Shown here piece by piece: positions 9,673 to 19,466 of a DNA stretch of 64,000 nucleotides. Under the pieces are notes generated by a model. It was given only the letters and a program-made list of their open reading frames with translations, was not told the DNA's origin and did not search any database. Location of the stretch: the NCBI RefSeq assembly GCF_018219455.1, contig NZ_CP056122.1:1984001-2048000 (forward strand), given 5' to 3'. Position numbers and translations under genes: made by a program. Positions within the stretch are counted from its first letter, which is position 1; every line of letters starts with the position of its first letter. The stretch comes from Moritella sp. 5. GTDB lineage: Bacteria; Pseudomonadota; Gammaproteobacteria; Enterobacterales; Moritellaceae.

Positions 9673-9921
9673 ATGAAAACTATATCTGTATTATTCGCAA
9701 TATCTCTAACCATGCCCGCACTCGCATTGGCAGTCGATTTTAATAAACTGACAGAGTCTGTAGACAAAGAAAAAGTCTCCGATTCGGTCGACAAAGAAAA
9801 ATTAAAGTCATCAGTTGACGGTACTAACGTCGATTACAAAAAAGCTTATGAGTCGCTTGATAAGGAAAAAATTTCCGATGCTATTGATATGGAAAAAGCA
9901 AAGGAAGCACTAACAGAGTAA
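9673..9921 (+). CDS. Small exported repeat protein (copy 1)
   Basis: The 82-residue product has a signal peptide ending ALALA and then a highly charged body built of near-repeats around D-K-E-K: SVDKEKVSD, SVDKEKLKSS, SLDKEKISD, IDMEKAKEA. This should form amphipathic helix in the periplasm or outside. AAGGAATAG precedes the ATG, so this copy looks expressible. A second copy lies at 17792-18049. Directly after the stop the sequence becomes a patchwork of fragments from other genes. Function unknown. Confidence 0.65.
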   Translation: MKTISVLFAISLTMPALALAVDFNKLTESVDKEKVSDSVDKEKLKSSVDGTNVDYKKAYESLDKEKISDAIDMEKAKEALTE

Positions 9922-9930
9922 TGTTCTTAA

Positions 9931-10316
9931 ACTGATCGGTGGTGGATAATGTTTAGCAAGCCAACTAACGCCGAGCACGATAGGAATGCATACAGCGAAA
10001 AAGGTTGGCGATAGAATATATAGACGAGTGGTGGACCACCCATACTAAATATGCCGTTTAAAATACCCGATGCAGTACCTGCACAGAAAAACGTGGTGAG
10101 TCACACATCGGTGGTGAAATTAAACATATCATTGATGAACGTCGCGTAGAAAAAGCAAAGAAAAAAGCTGAGCAAAACGCGAAGTAATATTTGGGTTATA
10201 AATACTTAAATAAGCTAATAAACGCTTAGAATAAAAACCGCTGGTTAGGTTACTTGGAATAGTAACTTACTCGCGGTTTTTTATTATCTGCAGTTTGAGG
10301 TTATTATTTGTAATTT
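9931..10316. repeat. Mosaic of duplicated gene fragments (TauE gene + trhO end)
   Basis: Three neighbouring blocks match other places in the window. 9931-9997 matches 19535-19602 and 9994-10094 matches 19711-19811 (both inside the TauE-family gene, with about 110 bases missing between). 10086-10316 matches 3255-3484 (3' end of trhO, its stop and terminator). The joins fall on short shared words: TAAACTGATCGG, AGCG and GAAAAACGT. The block has no working gene of its own, but the copied trhO terminator may serve the small gene before it. Confidence 0.8.
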
Positions 10317-10375
10317 TAGATGTAGTCTACAATTAATGGAATGTGGTGAAAACATTCATTAATGAGGCGTTAAGT

Positions 10376-10804
10376 ATGTTACAAAAGTTATTGTTTATTA
10401 CATTACTCCTTGTCGGTTTTAATGCGTTTGCATTGAAACAGGAGTCGGGTAATTTAGCGCCGCCAGGTGTCGATGTATACATTATTAGTCCGGCAGACGG
10501 AGACATAGTTTCACAGACATTTACGGTTAGGTTTGGTTTACGTGGAATGGGCATTGCGCCAGCGGGAATAGATCGAGTTAAAACGGCGCATCATCACTTG
10601 CTTATTGATACTAAAGTACTGCCGGATTTGACTAAACCGCTACAAGCAACAGATAAAGTTCGGCATTTTGGAGGAGGTCAAACGGAAACCCAGCTAACAC
10701 TAAAACCAGGTAAGCATACTTTGCAGCTATTACTTGGGAATTATGCTCATGTACCCCATGATAAACCGTTAATGTCGACTAAAATAACAATTACGGTTAA
10801 GTAG
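10376..10804 (+). CDS. DUF4399 family exported protein
   Basis: The 142-residue product has a signal peptide (MLQKLLFITLLLVGFNAFA) and the DUF4399 core: VYIISPADGDIVSQTFTVRFGLRGMGIAPAG, HHHLLIDT, HFGGGQTETQLTLKPGKHTLQLL. The family is a small beta-sandwich, usually periplasmic, often annotated as an ATPase or rod-shape protein without evidence. The His-rich HHHLLID segment could bind metal. I use the ATG at 10376 with GAGGCG before it; a GTG at 10343 would spoil the signal peptide. It follows the mosaic region and has no operon partner. Confidence 0.75.
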   Translation: MLQKLLFITLLLVGFNAFALKQESGNLAPPGVDVYIISPADGDIVSQTFTVRFGLRGMGIAPAGIDRVKTAHHHLLIDTKVLPDLTKPLQATDKVRHFGGGQTETQLTLKPGKHTLQLLLGNYAHVPHDKPLMSTKITITVK

Positions 10805-10979
10805 AGTATATATTACTCATCTTATTTTAGGATTTCAGGTTGAGAGGCTATACGGGGAGGCTGCCATTTTTCAAACGTATTGCTGGCAGCTGAGGCCAGA
10901 CGAATATCTTACTTATTTTGTCTTTGACTTTTTATTCAATTATCATATCGACAATTATATTGAATAGGATAAGTATTAG

Positions 10980-11870
10980 ATGAAGATCGAGGACTTAAAA
11001 CTTGTAGACATGATTGTAAAACAAGGCAGTTTTACAAAGGCTGCTTGCGCTTTAGATCTCCCTAGAAGTAATGTCTCAAGAAGGATATTGAAACTAGAAG
11101 AACAACTTGGTTTTCCTTTGTTTTATCGAACAACTCGAAGTTTATCTCTAACCAATTATGGTAAAGCCTATTACGAGCAAATTCTTGTTGTTTTGGAGGC
11201 ATTAGAAAAAGCTAATCACCTAACACAAACCATCGCTGAACATCCTAAAGGTTTAGTCAAAATAGGTATATTATCGGAAACCGACGAACTGCTGACACCG
11301 CTTATCTTTGCTTTCAGCAATAAATATCCAGATGTTGAGATTGATATCAGAACGATCAATAACGGATTTATTGATATTTATCAGCAAGACTTAGACATTG
11401 CCTTTCACGCTGGAAGTATTATTGACTCCAATCTAGTGGCAAAGCAGGTTGTTGATGTTAAACGAATTCTGGTTGCCTCCCCGGATTATATTAATAGGCA
11501 TGATACGCCAAGAAACATTGAACAGTTAAAGCAGCACCAATGTATCCACTACCGCTGGTCTAATGGTATGGTTGATACTAGTTGGTTACTTTCTGGTGAG
11601 CAGGTTGATGTATCGGGCAACCTCAGCAGCAATAGTCTTGGAGTGTTGAAGCAAGCGGTACTACATGGGCAAGGCATTGCCTTTCTTCCACAAATTTTGT
11701 TAAGTAAAGAGCTGCAAGAGGGACGTTTAATTAATATTTTGCCAGAGTATTACTCAGCAGTAGATAAAGGGTGGTTGCTCTACCCCGAAACGAGAGCCAT
11801 ATCTCATGCTACTCGTCTTTTGATTGATCATCTGTCTGAAGAAGTGCACAAACTCCCATTTTCGTCCTGA
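10980..11870 (+). CDS. LysR-type regulator of the adjacent RND efflux operon
   Basis: A 296-residue LysR protein. The N-terminal helix-turn-helix covers about residues 5-60 (IVKQGSFTKAACALDLPRSNVSRRILKLEEQLGFPLFYRTTR), followed by a linker helix and a periplasmic-binding-like effector domain with IAFHAGSI and LKQAVLHGQGIAFLPQ. The gene lies 88 bases before, and in line with, the efflux membrane-fusion gene, so it most likely controls that operon and possibly itself. The inducer cannot be read from the sequence. Confidence 0.9.
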   Translation: MKIEDLKLVDMIVKQGSFTKAACALDLPRSNVSRRILKLEEQLGFPLFYRTTRSLSLTNYGKAYYEQILVVLEALEKANHLTQTIAEHPKGLVKIGILSETDELLTPLIFAFSNKYPDVEIDIRTINNGFIDIYQQDLDIAFHAGSIIDSNLVAKQVVDVKRILVASPDYINRHDTPRNIEQLKQHQCIHYRWSNGMVDTSWLLSGEQVDVSGNLSSNSLGVLKQAVLHGQGIAFLPQILLSKELQEGRLINILPEYYSAVDKGWLLYPETRAISHATRLLIDHLSEEVHKLPFSS

Positions 11871-11958
11871 AAATTAGGACGTAAAATCCTGTTTTGTGGT
11901 ACTTATTGTATCTATTCTTATACGGTAAAGTGTTCTTTTCGATATCGGAGCACTTTTA

Positions 11959-13068
11959 ATGCAATACAGAATCTCTACTCTTTCCTTATTAGCTACTGCT
12001 ACAGCCATTATTCTAACTGGCTGTCAGAGCGAAGAAGTCGCTACTGAACAGAAAACACTAAGACCTATCCAAGTTTTCGAATTAGCGTTTCCTCACCGCA
12101 GTCATTCAGAAAAATTTAGCGGGAAGGTTTATTCACAGAATTCTGCGGACATTGCTTTTCGTGTACCAGGGTATATTGATTCCGTATTAGTAAAACCTGG
12201 GGATGTAGTCAGCAAAGGGCAGGTGCTTGCTGAGCTTGATACCCATGATTTCCTTGTATCAAAAAAGGAGTTAGAAGCTCGTCTTAAAGAAGCCGAATCT
12301 GCCAATATCTTAGCAACGTTAGAGCTAAAAAGAATACAAAAAGCGGTGAATTATGATGCTATTTCCTCGATCACGCTAGATCGTGCCAAGAGTGGTTATG
12401 AGCGTAGTCTAGCTGCCGTTGAGGTAGTAAGGCAAAACCTTAATAAAGTCGATGATTCTATTGGTTATACAAGGCTGAGAGCGCCTTTTGATGGGACTGT
12501 TTCTAAAACAAAATATGAAGCTTTTGAGCAGGTACAAGCTGGCATTTCTGTACTAACATTGCATCAACCAAATAAGCTTGAAGTTCGCATTGATGTTCCC
12601 GAAAGCCTGATTCACCGATTTAAACCCGAACTTACTGGCGAGATAAGTTGGTATGGTTCAGCGCAATCTATAGCGGCTCGTGTTTCGGATATTGAGACTG
12701 AGCCTGACCTCATTAGGCAGACTTATAGTGTGAACTACACGATTGAAGAACAAATCAATAAGGCTCTGTTCCCTGGTAAGCACGTGATGGTTAAAACCAA
12801 CTTTGTAGCCTCTGCTGAAGAGTTCTGCATTCCTTATTCTTCTGTAATTAGCCAAGAGGGGAGTAGCAGCGTATTTGTTGCTAAAGAGCAAAGTGAAAAT
12901 AACTATGTGAGCAAAAAACAAGTTTTAATCACACGCCTCGAAGGTGGTGACGTTTGTGTAAGGGGGTCACTCCAAGCAGGTGATAAGGTTGTTGTTTCTG
13001 GTGCGCATTATCTTAATGATGGTTTACAGGTAGGTGAAATATCTCTACGTAACCGAGAGGGGACATAG
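11959..13068 (+). CDS. RND efflux periplasmic adaptor (membrane fusion protein), lipoprotein
   Basis: The 369-residue adaptor of a tripartite pump. A lipoprotein signal ends in ILTGC (Cys about 22), anchoring it to the inner membrane. The lipoyl halves (VPGYIDSVLVKPGDVVSKGQ and YTRLRAPFDGTVSKTK) flank a helical hairpin (about 95-165), and beta-barrel and membrane-proximal domains follow. It bridges the permease, two bases downstream, and the TolC-like channel at the end of the operon. The motif order is standard for the HlyD/AcrA family. The exported substrate is unknown. Confidence 0.92.
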   Translation: MQYRISTLSLLATATAIILTGCQSEEVATEQKTLRPIQVFELAFPHRSHSEKFSGKVYSQNSADIAFRVPGYIDSVLVKPGDVVSKGQVLAELDTHDFLVSKKELEARLKEAESANILATLELKRIQKAVNYDAISSITLDRAKSGYERSLAAVEVVRQNLNKVDDSIGYTRLRAPFDGTVSKTKYEAFEQVQAGISVLTLHQPNKLEVRIDVPESLIHRFKPELTGEISWYGSAQSIAARVSDIETEPDLIRQTYSVNYTIEEQINKALFPGKHVMVKTNFVASAEEFCIPYSSVISQEGSSSVFVAKEQSENNYVSKKQVLITRLEGGDVCVRGSLQAGDKVVVSGAHYLNDGLQVGEISLRNREGT

Positions 13069-13070
13069 TT

Positions 13071-16000
13071 ATGAACTTTGCTGAATTTGCAATTAAACAA
13101 CGCACCTTCATTCTGTTCTTTATGGTGGTGTGCATTATTGGCGGTGTAGCCTCTTACTTTAAGCTCGGTAAGTTTGAAGATCCTAGCTTTACAGTAAAAA
13201 CAGCATTGGTAATAGCTATGTATCCAGGTGCTTCAGCCTTAGAGGTCGAAGAGCAAGTTACCGATGTTGTTGAGGCTCGCTTACAACAGATGGAGACTCT
13301 CAATCGAGTTCGCTCCCTGTCCCAACCTGGTATGTCGATGGTTTTTGTGGACTTAAAAGAGTCGACAAACTCTGCCGATCTGCCACAGGAATGGGATTTA
13401 CTTAGACGCAAAGTGAATGACCTTAGCTTAGAGCTTCCACCATCAGCTCAAATAAAATTGGTTAAAGATGAATTTTCTGAAGTCTACGGTATGCTGTTTA
13501 GCATCCATAGCAGCGAAGCTGAGCCTTATGAATTAAGAGAGTATAGCAAAGAGCTGCAGCGTCGCTTACAAGCTGTTAATGGTATTAAGAAAGTGGAACT
13601 GCATGGTGTTCAATCCCGATCTGTTTATATCGACTTTCCACCAGAAAGGTTAGCGCAATATGGCTTGACTGCCGTTCAGGTATGGGATCAGCTTAGAACT
13701 CAGAGCAGTACTTTTTATGCTGGTAGCTTTATGGCAGATCAAGAGCATATCCGTGTTAATCAAAGCAGTGAGTTTAAATCATTAAATGATGTGAAGAACC
13801 TCATGATCAGAGGTGGTATCAATGAACTTGCGACTAGTACACTACGCTTGGGGGATGTTGCAGAGGTCACCATGGGTTACCGTGATCCAGCATTTACGAT
13901 GAATCGATACGATGGTGAGCAGTCTGTTGCAGTCGCGGTAAGCCCTATTTCTGGTTTTAATGTGGTCTTACTTGGGGATACCATCAAAAGTGTCATTGCA
14001 AATTACCAAAATGAACTGCCCCTTGGTGTTGAGGTTAGTACGGTAACCTTTCAGCCTGAAGAGGTTGAAATAGCAATCAACAAATTTTTAATCAACATAT
14101 TAGAGAGTGCGCTGATAGTTGCTGTTGTTCTATGGATCTTTATGGGCTTTAGAAGCGCATCGATTGTGACTTTTAGCTTGGTGTTTACCATCTTACTGAC
14201 TTTAATTTTTATGTGGATGAATGACATCAGTTTACAGCGTGTTTCTCTAGGTACATTTATCATTGCTCTCGGTATGCTGGTTGATAATGCTATCGTGATC
14301 ACTGATATGTTTAAGTCGAAACTTAACAAAGGTATTGAGCGTACCGAGGCGGCAATAAGCTCAGTGAAAGAGACCGCACTACCGCTACTTGGTGCCACCA
14401 TCATTGCAATTACGGGATCAAGTCCAGTCATCTTTTCTAAAACGGATGTAGCTGAGTTTGCACTATCACTGTTTCAAGTTATGGCGGCTTCGCTTCTGCT
14501 TTCTTGGCTTGTGGCTGTAGTGATTACGCCGCTGCTTTGTTGGTACCTAATATCGAAAGATAATAAGATTCAGCAAGCAGAACAGAGTCGCTATAACCGC
14601 TTTGTGACTCTAGCTGTTTCGAACCCTAAGAAGGTGCTGGTTGGTATTGTTCCAGTCATTTTGGCTGCGATCATCATCGTTCCTAATGTGAAGACGAACT
14701 TTATGCCATTGTCTGATCGTCCATTAGTATTTTTCGATTATTGGCTACCAAATGGCTCTAGGCTGTCTCAAACATCCGAGGACATGAAAAAGGTTGAGCA
14801 CTGGCTGCTAGAGCAAGATGAAGTGGAGAGTATTGCCAGCTTCATTGGCGAAAGTGCGCCTCGTTTTTCTATGACAGTAGAGCCTGAACCGCTCGATTTT
14901 TCTTATGGTCAAGTTGTTATTAACATGAAAAGTTTTGACGCTATCGATAGCCTTGTTGTGAAAGGGGATGAATGGGCAGCGCAAGCTTTTCCTAATGCTG
15001 AGCCTAGATTTAAAAGCTTGAAGATGGCGACCTCAGAGAAATATAGTCTTGAGGCTCGTTTTTCTGGACCTGAACCTGCAGTGCTGCATAAACTAGCAGA
15101 TCAAGCTAAAGCCATATTTAGACAGAATGAAAATACGACATATGTGCGTGATGATTGGCGACAGAAGAGCAAGGTGATAACCCCAGTCGTGAACCAAGAG
15201 CGTGCTCGTGAAGCTGGTGTTACACGATCCGATATTGCATTTACAATCTCTCGAGCCTCAACAGGTGTACCGCTGAGCCAAATGTATCTAGGAGATGAAG
15301 CTATCCCAATAATGATCCGAGATACCAGTCGTAATTTGTCGAACTTAAACAACTTACCTGTTAGATCCACGCTTAGTCTTCAATCGACTCCTCTTGGTCA
15401 AGTGGTTGATGGTTATAACACTGGCTTTGAAGAGACAAAAATCTGGCGTAGAAATCGTGTTCGAACCATTACTGCTCAAGCTGGGATTACTGTAGGACTG
15501 GCCGCTTCTGATATTAGAAAAGAAATAGCAGCTCAGATGGAAAGCATTGAACTTCCGCTTGGTTACTCATTTGAGTGGGGGGGGGAGTTTTATGATGAAG
15601 ATAAAACCGTGACTGATATTTACAAACAGTTGCCTAAAGCGGGGTTGGTTATGGCGATTATTTTAGTGGCAATGTTTAATGGTTTTAAGCAGCCGCTGAT
15701 TATCATAGCAACGATTCCACTAGCGGCAACGGGTTCCGCATTGGGTTTGGTTCTATTTGATAAGCCTTATGGTTTTACAGCGCTGATAGGTGCGATTGCT
15801 CTAAGTGGCATGATTATCAAAAATGGTATTGTATTAATGGATCAAATTGAGCTGGAGCGCAAGCAAGGAAAGGCGTTAAACGAGGCTGTGATTAATGCCA
15901 CCCTTAACCGTACCATGGCTATTTCGATGGGGGCATTGACCACTATTTTAGGTATGATTCCGTTGCTTGGTGACACCTTATTTTCCCCAATGGCAGCAAC

Positions 16001-16151
16001 TATCATTGGCGGCTTACTGCTTGCGACAGTTCTCTCATTGATCGTGATGCCAGCCGCTTATTGTTTATTTACCAAAGAGTCAGAGGATGTTCAGACAACG
16101 AAGAGAGACTCTTCTGAGTATAAAACCGCGCTTGCAGGAGAGTCTAAATGA
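13071..16151 (+). CDS. RND efflux permease
   Basis: The 1026-residue inner-membrane proton antiporter of the pump, with twelve membrane helices and two large periplasmic loops as in AcrB-type proteins. Helix 4 carries GMLVDNAIVITD, where AcrB has two adjacent Asp; here the second is Asn, as in several RND subgroups. GMIIKNGIVLMDQ in helix 10 supplies the partner Lys. A run of nine G at 15577-15585 encodes part of EWGGEFYDE and keeps frame here, but could slip. It overlaps the outer-membrane factor gene by four bases (ATGA), so the three are one operon. Confidence 0.94.
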   Translation: MNFAEFAIKQRTFILFFMVVCIIGGVASYFKLGKFEDPSFTVKTALVIAMYPGASALEVEEQVTDVVEARLQQMETLNRVRSLSQPGMSMVFVDLKESTNSADLPQEWDLLRRKVNDLSLELPPSAQIKLVKDEFSEVYGMLFSIHSSEAEPYELREYSKELQRRLQAVNGIKKVELHGVQSRSVYIDFPPERLAQYGLTAVQVWDQLRTQSSTFYAGSFMADQEHIRVNQSSEFKSLNDVKNLMIRGGINELATSTLRLGDVAEVTMGYRDPAFTMNRYDGEQSVAVAVSPISGFNVVLLGDTIKSVIANYQNELPLGVEVSTVTFQPEEVEIAINKFLINILESALIVAVVLWIFMGFRSASIVTFSLVFTILLTLIFMWMNDISLQRVSLGTFIIALGMLVDNAIVITDMFKSKLNKGIERTEAAISSVKETALPLLGATIIAITGSSPVIFSKTDVAEFALSLFQVMAASLLLSWLVAVVITPLLCWYLISKDNKIQQAEQSRYNRFVTLAVSNPKKVLVGIVPVILAAIIIVPNVKTNFMPLSDRPLVFFDYWLPNGSRLSQTSEDMKKVEHWLLEQDEVESIASFIGESAPRFSMTVEPEPLDFSYGQVVINMKSFDAIDSLVVKGDEWAAQAFPNAEPRFKSLKMATSEKYSLEARFSGPEPAVLHKLADQAKAIFRQNENTTYVRDDWRQKSKVITPVVNQERAREAGVTRSDIAFTISRASTGVPLSQMYLGDEAIPIMIRDTSRNLSNLNNLPVRSTLSLQSTPLGQVVDGYNTGFEETKIWRRNRVRTITAQAGITVGLAASDIRKEIAAQMESIELPLGYSFEWGGEFYDEDKTVTDIYKQLPKAGLVMAIILVAMFNGFKQPLIIIATIPLAATGSALGLVLFDKPYGFTALIGAIALSGMIIKNGIVLMDQIELERKQGKALNEAVINATLNRTMAISMGALTTILGMIPLLGDTLFSPMAATIIGGLLLATVLSLIVMPAAYCLFTKESEDVQTTKRDSSEYKTALAGESK

Positions 16152-17656
16152 AAAATGTGATGAAAAACTGTTCCATACTAACCTCTGTTGCTGTGCTAAG
16201 TATGACATTGTTTGGCTGTACGCTAGGAACTAAATACCAAGCTCCTCAAACAACGATGGAAGCGGCCTATATGAATGCGAACAGTGATGAAACAACTAAG
16301 GCTCATGATCGAAAAGATTGGTGGGCAAGTTTTGATGACCCTATTCTCAATCAGTTAGTTTGGGATGCGCAGCACCAAAATATTTCATTACGTATGGCAT
16401 CAGAGCGCATTCAGATGGCAAAGAATTATCACCAAATTGTGGAGTCATTTAAGTTGCCGACAGTGAGTGTTGGCGCAAGCTACTACAACTACCAAATTAG
16501 TGAAAATACTCCCTTAATCGGTGGTGCCGTTTCACCAGTCGGAATACCTAGTGCTTTACAGCCTGCCTTTGGTGAAAGCATTACCCTAGCTGATGCTCAG
16601 CAAGATGGCTTAACGATAGGTGCGACCATTGCGTGGGAGGCAGACCTTTTTGGCCGTATTGACCATCAGGTGAACGCAGCTAAGATCAAGGAAGAGCAAG
16701 CAGAGATCTACAAGCAAGGCCTATACGCCTTAATTACGGCAGAGGTGATTCATAACTACCTCCAAGTACGGGGTACACAAGAGCGCAAGCAAGTCCTGTT
16801 AACCACGGTTGAGGATCAACAAAAGCTATTAGGCTTAGTAGAAAAAGTGGTTGAGATTGGCTTTGGCTCAGAGTTGGACTTAGCACAAGCAAGAGCAATG
16901 TTAGCAGCTACCGAGTCGATGCTTCCTCAATTAGAAATTGCCGAGCAGGTACATAAGCACCGCATCTCAATTATTTTGTCGGAATCTCTACAAGATATCG
17001 ATAAACGTTTTGAACAATCGGTACCACTTGGAGAAATCAAAGGCATAATTCCAGTAGGGATACCATCGGAATTATTAGAGCGACGTTTTGATATTAAATT
17101 AGCTGAACGTGAGATGGCTGCGGTTAACGAAGAGGTTGGAGTTGCGATTGCGGCTCAATATCCAAAGTTTTTCTTAACGGGTACGCCAGGCTTATCTACG
17201 GGTAGCTTTGATGAGTTGTTTAGCAGTGGTTCATTTGGTTGGATTGGTAGTGTTGGTATTCGATGGAACATCTTTGATGCAGGAAGAGGCGAGGCAGTTG
17301 TGGCATTCAATGAAGCTCGTTTTAAATCAGCAGTATTAAGCTACCATAATACGGTGGAGAGTTCCTTTAAAGAGGTGGATTCACTACTATTTACTTATGG
17401 TAAAAGCCAAGAAAATAACGAAAAGCTTAATGAAGCATTAAAAGCTTCAGAAGTTGCTGTTAAGAAAGCCAAATCACTCAATGAGGTGGGCTTAATTGAT
17501 AGTATTGCTGTACTGGATGCTCAAAGGGGACTAAATGCGATGAAGGATAAGAAAATCAGTGCCAAGCTACAGACGGTTCAAGTGATAGTTAGCTTGTATA
17601 AGGCGCTAGGTGGTGATTGGAATATTGTTGAGGGCGATGACTCTGAAGAGAGTTAG
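16148..17656 (+). CDS. RND efflux outer-membrane channel (NodT/OprM type), lipoprotein
   Basis: The 502-residue TolC-like channel of the pump. A lipoprotein signal ends LFGC (Cys about 24). Two repeated outer-membrane efflux domains follow, with typical text such as DDPILNQLVWDAQHQNISL, GATIAWEADLFGRID and GIRWNIFDAGR. Start overlaps the permease stop (ATGA). A stem-loop about 50 bases after the stop probably ends the operon. With the adaptor and permease it should expel toxic compounds or signals across both membranes. Confidence 0.92.
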   Translation: MKNVMKNCSILTSVAVLSMTLFGCTLGTKYQAPQTTMEAAYMNANSDETTKAHDRKDWWASFDDPILNQLVWDAQHQNISLRMASERIQMAKNYHQIVESFKLPTVSVGASYYNYQISENTPLIGGAVSPVGIPSALQPAFGESITLADAQQDGLTIGATIAWEADLFGRIDHQVNAAKIKEEQAEIYKQGLYALITAEVIHNYLQVRGTQERKQVLLTTVEDQQKLLGLVEKVVEIGFGSELDLAQARAMLAATESMLPQLEIAEQVHKHRISIILSESLQDIDKRFEQSVPLGEIKGIIPVGIPSELLERRFDIKLAEREMAAVNEEVGVAIAAQYPKFFLTGTPGLSTGSFDELFSSGSFGWIGSVGIRWNIFDAGRGEAVVAFNEARFKSAVLSYHNTVESSFKEVDSLLFTYGKSQENNEKLNEALKASEVAVKKAKSLNEVGLIDSIAVLDAQRGLNAMKDKKISAKLQTVQVIVSLYKALGGDWNIVEGDDSEES

Positions 17657-17705
17657 AGTTTTTTATAACATTTAATCTAATCTAGATAATCACAACTTAT
17701 GCTTT

Positions 17706-17741
17706 AAACCAAGTTAGGAGTTTTATTCTAGCTTGGTTTTG
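17706..17741 (+). terminator. Terminator of the RND operon
   Basis: AAACCAAGTTAG pairs with CTAGCTTGGTTTT across a short loop, ending in a T run. It lies about 50 bases after the channel gene. Confidence 0.7.
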
Positions 17742-17791
17742 TGCAATCGTTTCATATATGCGTAACGGCGTGACTTGACCATTACGCTCTA

Positions 17792-18049
17792 ATGAAAACC
17801 ATATCTGTATTATTCGCAATCTCTCTAGCCATGCCCGTACTTGCGTTGGCAGTCGATTTTAATAAACTGACAGAGTCTGTAGACAAAGAAAAAGCCTCCG
17901 ATTCGGTCGACAAAGAAAAATTGAAGTCATCAGTTGACGGTACTAACGTTGATTACAAAAAAGCCTATGAGTCGCTTGATAAGGAAAAAGTTTCCGATGC
18001 TATTGATATGGAAAAAGCAAAGGAAGCACTAACAGAGTCATGTTCTTAA
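17792..18049 (+). CDS. Small exported repeat protein (copy 2, probably a derived duplicate)
   Basis: This 85-residue product is nearly the same as the one at 9673-9921 (signal peptide, then DKEK repeats). Identity begins about four bases before the ATG and stops at TTCTTAAACTGATC after the gene, so the native ribosome site (AAGGAATAG in copy 1) was not copied and no good replacement is seen. The copy-1 stop TAA is TCA here, adding SCS. It may be weakly or not expressed. Function unknown. Confidence 0.5.
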   Translation: MKTISVLFAISLAMPVLALAVDFNKLTESVDKEKASDSVDKEKLKSSVDGTNVDYKKAYESLDKEKVSDAIDMEKAKEALTESCS

Positions 18050-18145
18050 ACTGATCACTGGTGAATTTACTCATTTCGAATTATTCTGAATTATTCTTAG
18101 TTTTGTTGGTCGATACAATATTCGTACATAATTGAGGATATTGAT

Positions 18146-19360
18146 TTGAAATACAAAAGGTTATTATCGATGGCATTATTTGCCGTATTGTATAGTGCTT
18201 CGACCATAGCTTCGGCTTCTTCACCAGTTATATATAGTATCAATGTGAATAGTAGCAACCCACTATTAGCCAAGGTGAAGATCGATACCAGCACTTTGCC
18301 TGATATTACTATGTTAGCATCCAGAACAATGCGAAATAACATACAACCTGAACTGATTTGTCAGCGTGCCGGGTTACCAGATCGTAGTATTGATTTTGGT
18401 TCATCAATTAGCTGCGACAGCGTGGTCTGGACGCTTAATTTCCAGAAAGAGGCTATTGAAGGGGTCGATGCCTCACTTCAGAACAATATTTATTCGCCTG
18501 CAGATGGTTGGCATTTGCTTACTGAGTGGAATAGTTTACCGCGTATTAAAGGCATGAATAATGTCCAAGTTTGTATCAATTCAGATAATCCCCAGTGTCA
18601 GAAACTTCCATCAATCTCATCTCCTCCATTATTTATGGTTTGGGGAATGGCAGGAAAGGAGTTAAATGTCGATGGTGTTCCTGTTCACGTGATGACAAAT
18701 CAAAAACAATTACTACAACAAGATTCAACGTGGTTGCCAATATTGAGTAACCAAATTAGTTATATAAAATCTGTTTTCAATGTAGATAAAATGGAGCCAT
18801 GGTCGCTCGTATGGCTTAAACGAGAAGTTAGCTCTGGGAGTATTGGTGGGGCTGCAGGTAATCAAATCTATATTGCCAATGTAGCGACCGAGAACGGCAG
18901 ACTAATATCAAAATCATATCAACATTTATTAAAAATATCTGCACATGAATCGATTCATTTTTTGTCTTCCATCTCTGCGCCTGTATGGGCTGATGAAAGT
19001 CTTGCTGAGTACTATGCGATCAAGTCTCTTAGTAAAACGGTATATAGTTTACCAGACCCAATAGAAAGCTGGCAGCGTATGGCTGTTAAGTTTCCACATG
19101 GAGGAACTAATTTATATGAGGCAAGCCGCTTTGTTACAGAGGAACAGAATTACGAATACTATGGCTTGTTTTACACCAAGGGGCCTGCGTTTTGGGCTGA
19201 ACTTGATAAACAACTTCATCTTAAAGGTGACTCGCTTACTTATCATCTTTCGGAGTTAAAAACAGAGTGGGAAGTAAATCTACCACCGCAGTTTGTTGAT
19301 GCCATGATTAAAAAGATTGGCGCTAAGGATTGGGCAAGAATAGAGAGTAAATACCTGTGA
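18146..19360 (+). CDS. Exported metallopeptidase-like protein (HExxH, gluzincin type)
   Basis: The 404-residue protein has a signal peptide (LLSMALFAVLYSASTIASA) and, at about residue 270, HESIHFLSSI followed by APVWADESLAEYYA. The HExxH motif with a Glu in DESLAEY resembles peptidase MA / M1-like zinc proteases (HExxH...NEGxAEY). Several Cys may form disulfides in the N-terminal half. Translation probably begins at TTG (18146), eight bases after GAGG. It is monocistronic between the small repeat gene and a convergent TauE-family gene. The substrate is unknown; the zinc site is seen, the activity inferred. Confidence 0.65.
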   Translation: MKYKRLLSMALFAVLYSASTIASASSPVIYSINVNSSNPLLAKVKIDTSTLPDITMLASRTMRNNIQPELICQRAGLPDRSIDFGSSISCDSVVWTLNFQKEAIEGVDASLQNNIYSPADGWHLLTEWNSLPRIKGMNNVQVCINSDNPQCQKLPSISSPPLFMVWGMAGKELNVDGVPVHVMTNQKQLLQQDSTWLPILSNQISYIKSVFNVDKMEPWSLVWLKREVSSGSIGGAAGNQIYIANVATENGRLISKSYQHLLKISAHESIHFLSSISAPVWADESLAEYYAIKSLSKTVYSLPDPIESWQRMAVKFPHGGTNLYEASRFVTEEQNYEYYGLFYTKGPAFWAELDKQLHLKGDSLTYHLSELKTEWEVNLPPQFVDAMIKKIGAKDWARIESKYL

Positions 19361-19394
19361 TTTTTGAAAATCATTAATCCAGTATCATGTTGAA

Positions 19395-19424
19395 ATAAAA
19401 AGGCGGCTAGTTTTGACTAGCCGC
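19395..19424 (-). terminator. Terminator between convergent genes
   Basis: GCGGCTAGT-TTT-GACTAGCCGC is a strong hairpin. Read on the minus strand it is followed by CTTTTTATTT, so it ends the TauE-family gene; on the plus strand it can also serve the peptidase gene. Confidence 0.75.
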
Positions 19425-19466
19425 TTACAGCAGCCTTGATTAATTTTATCTCTAAAACGTATCTTG

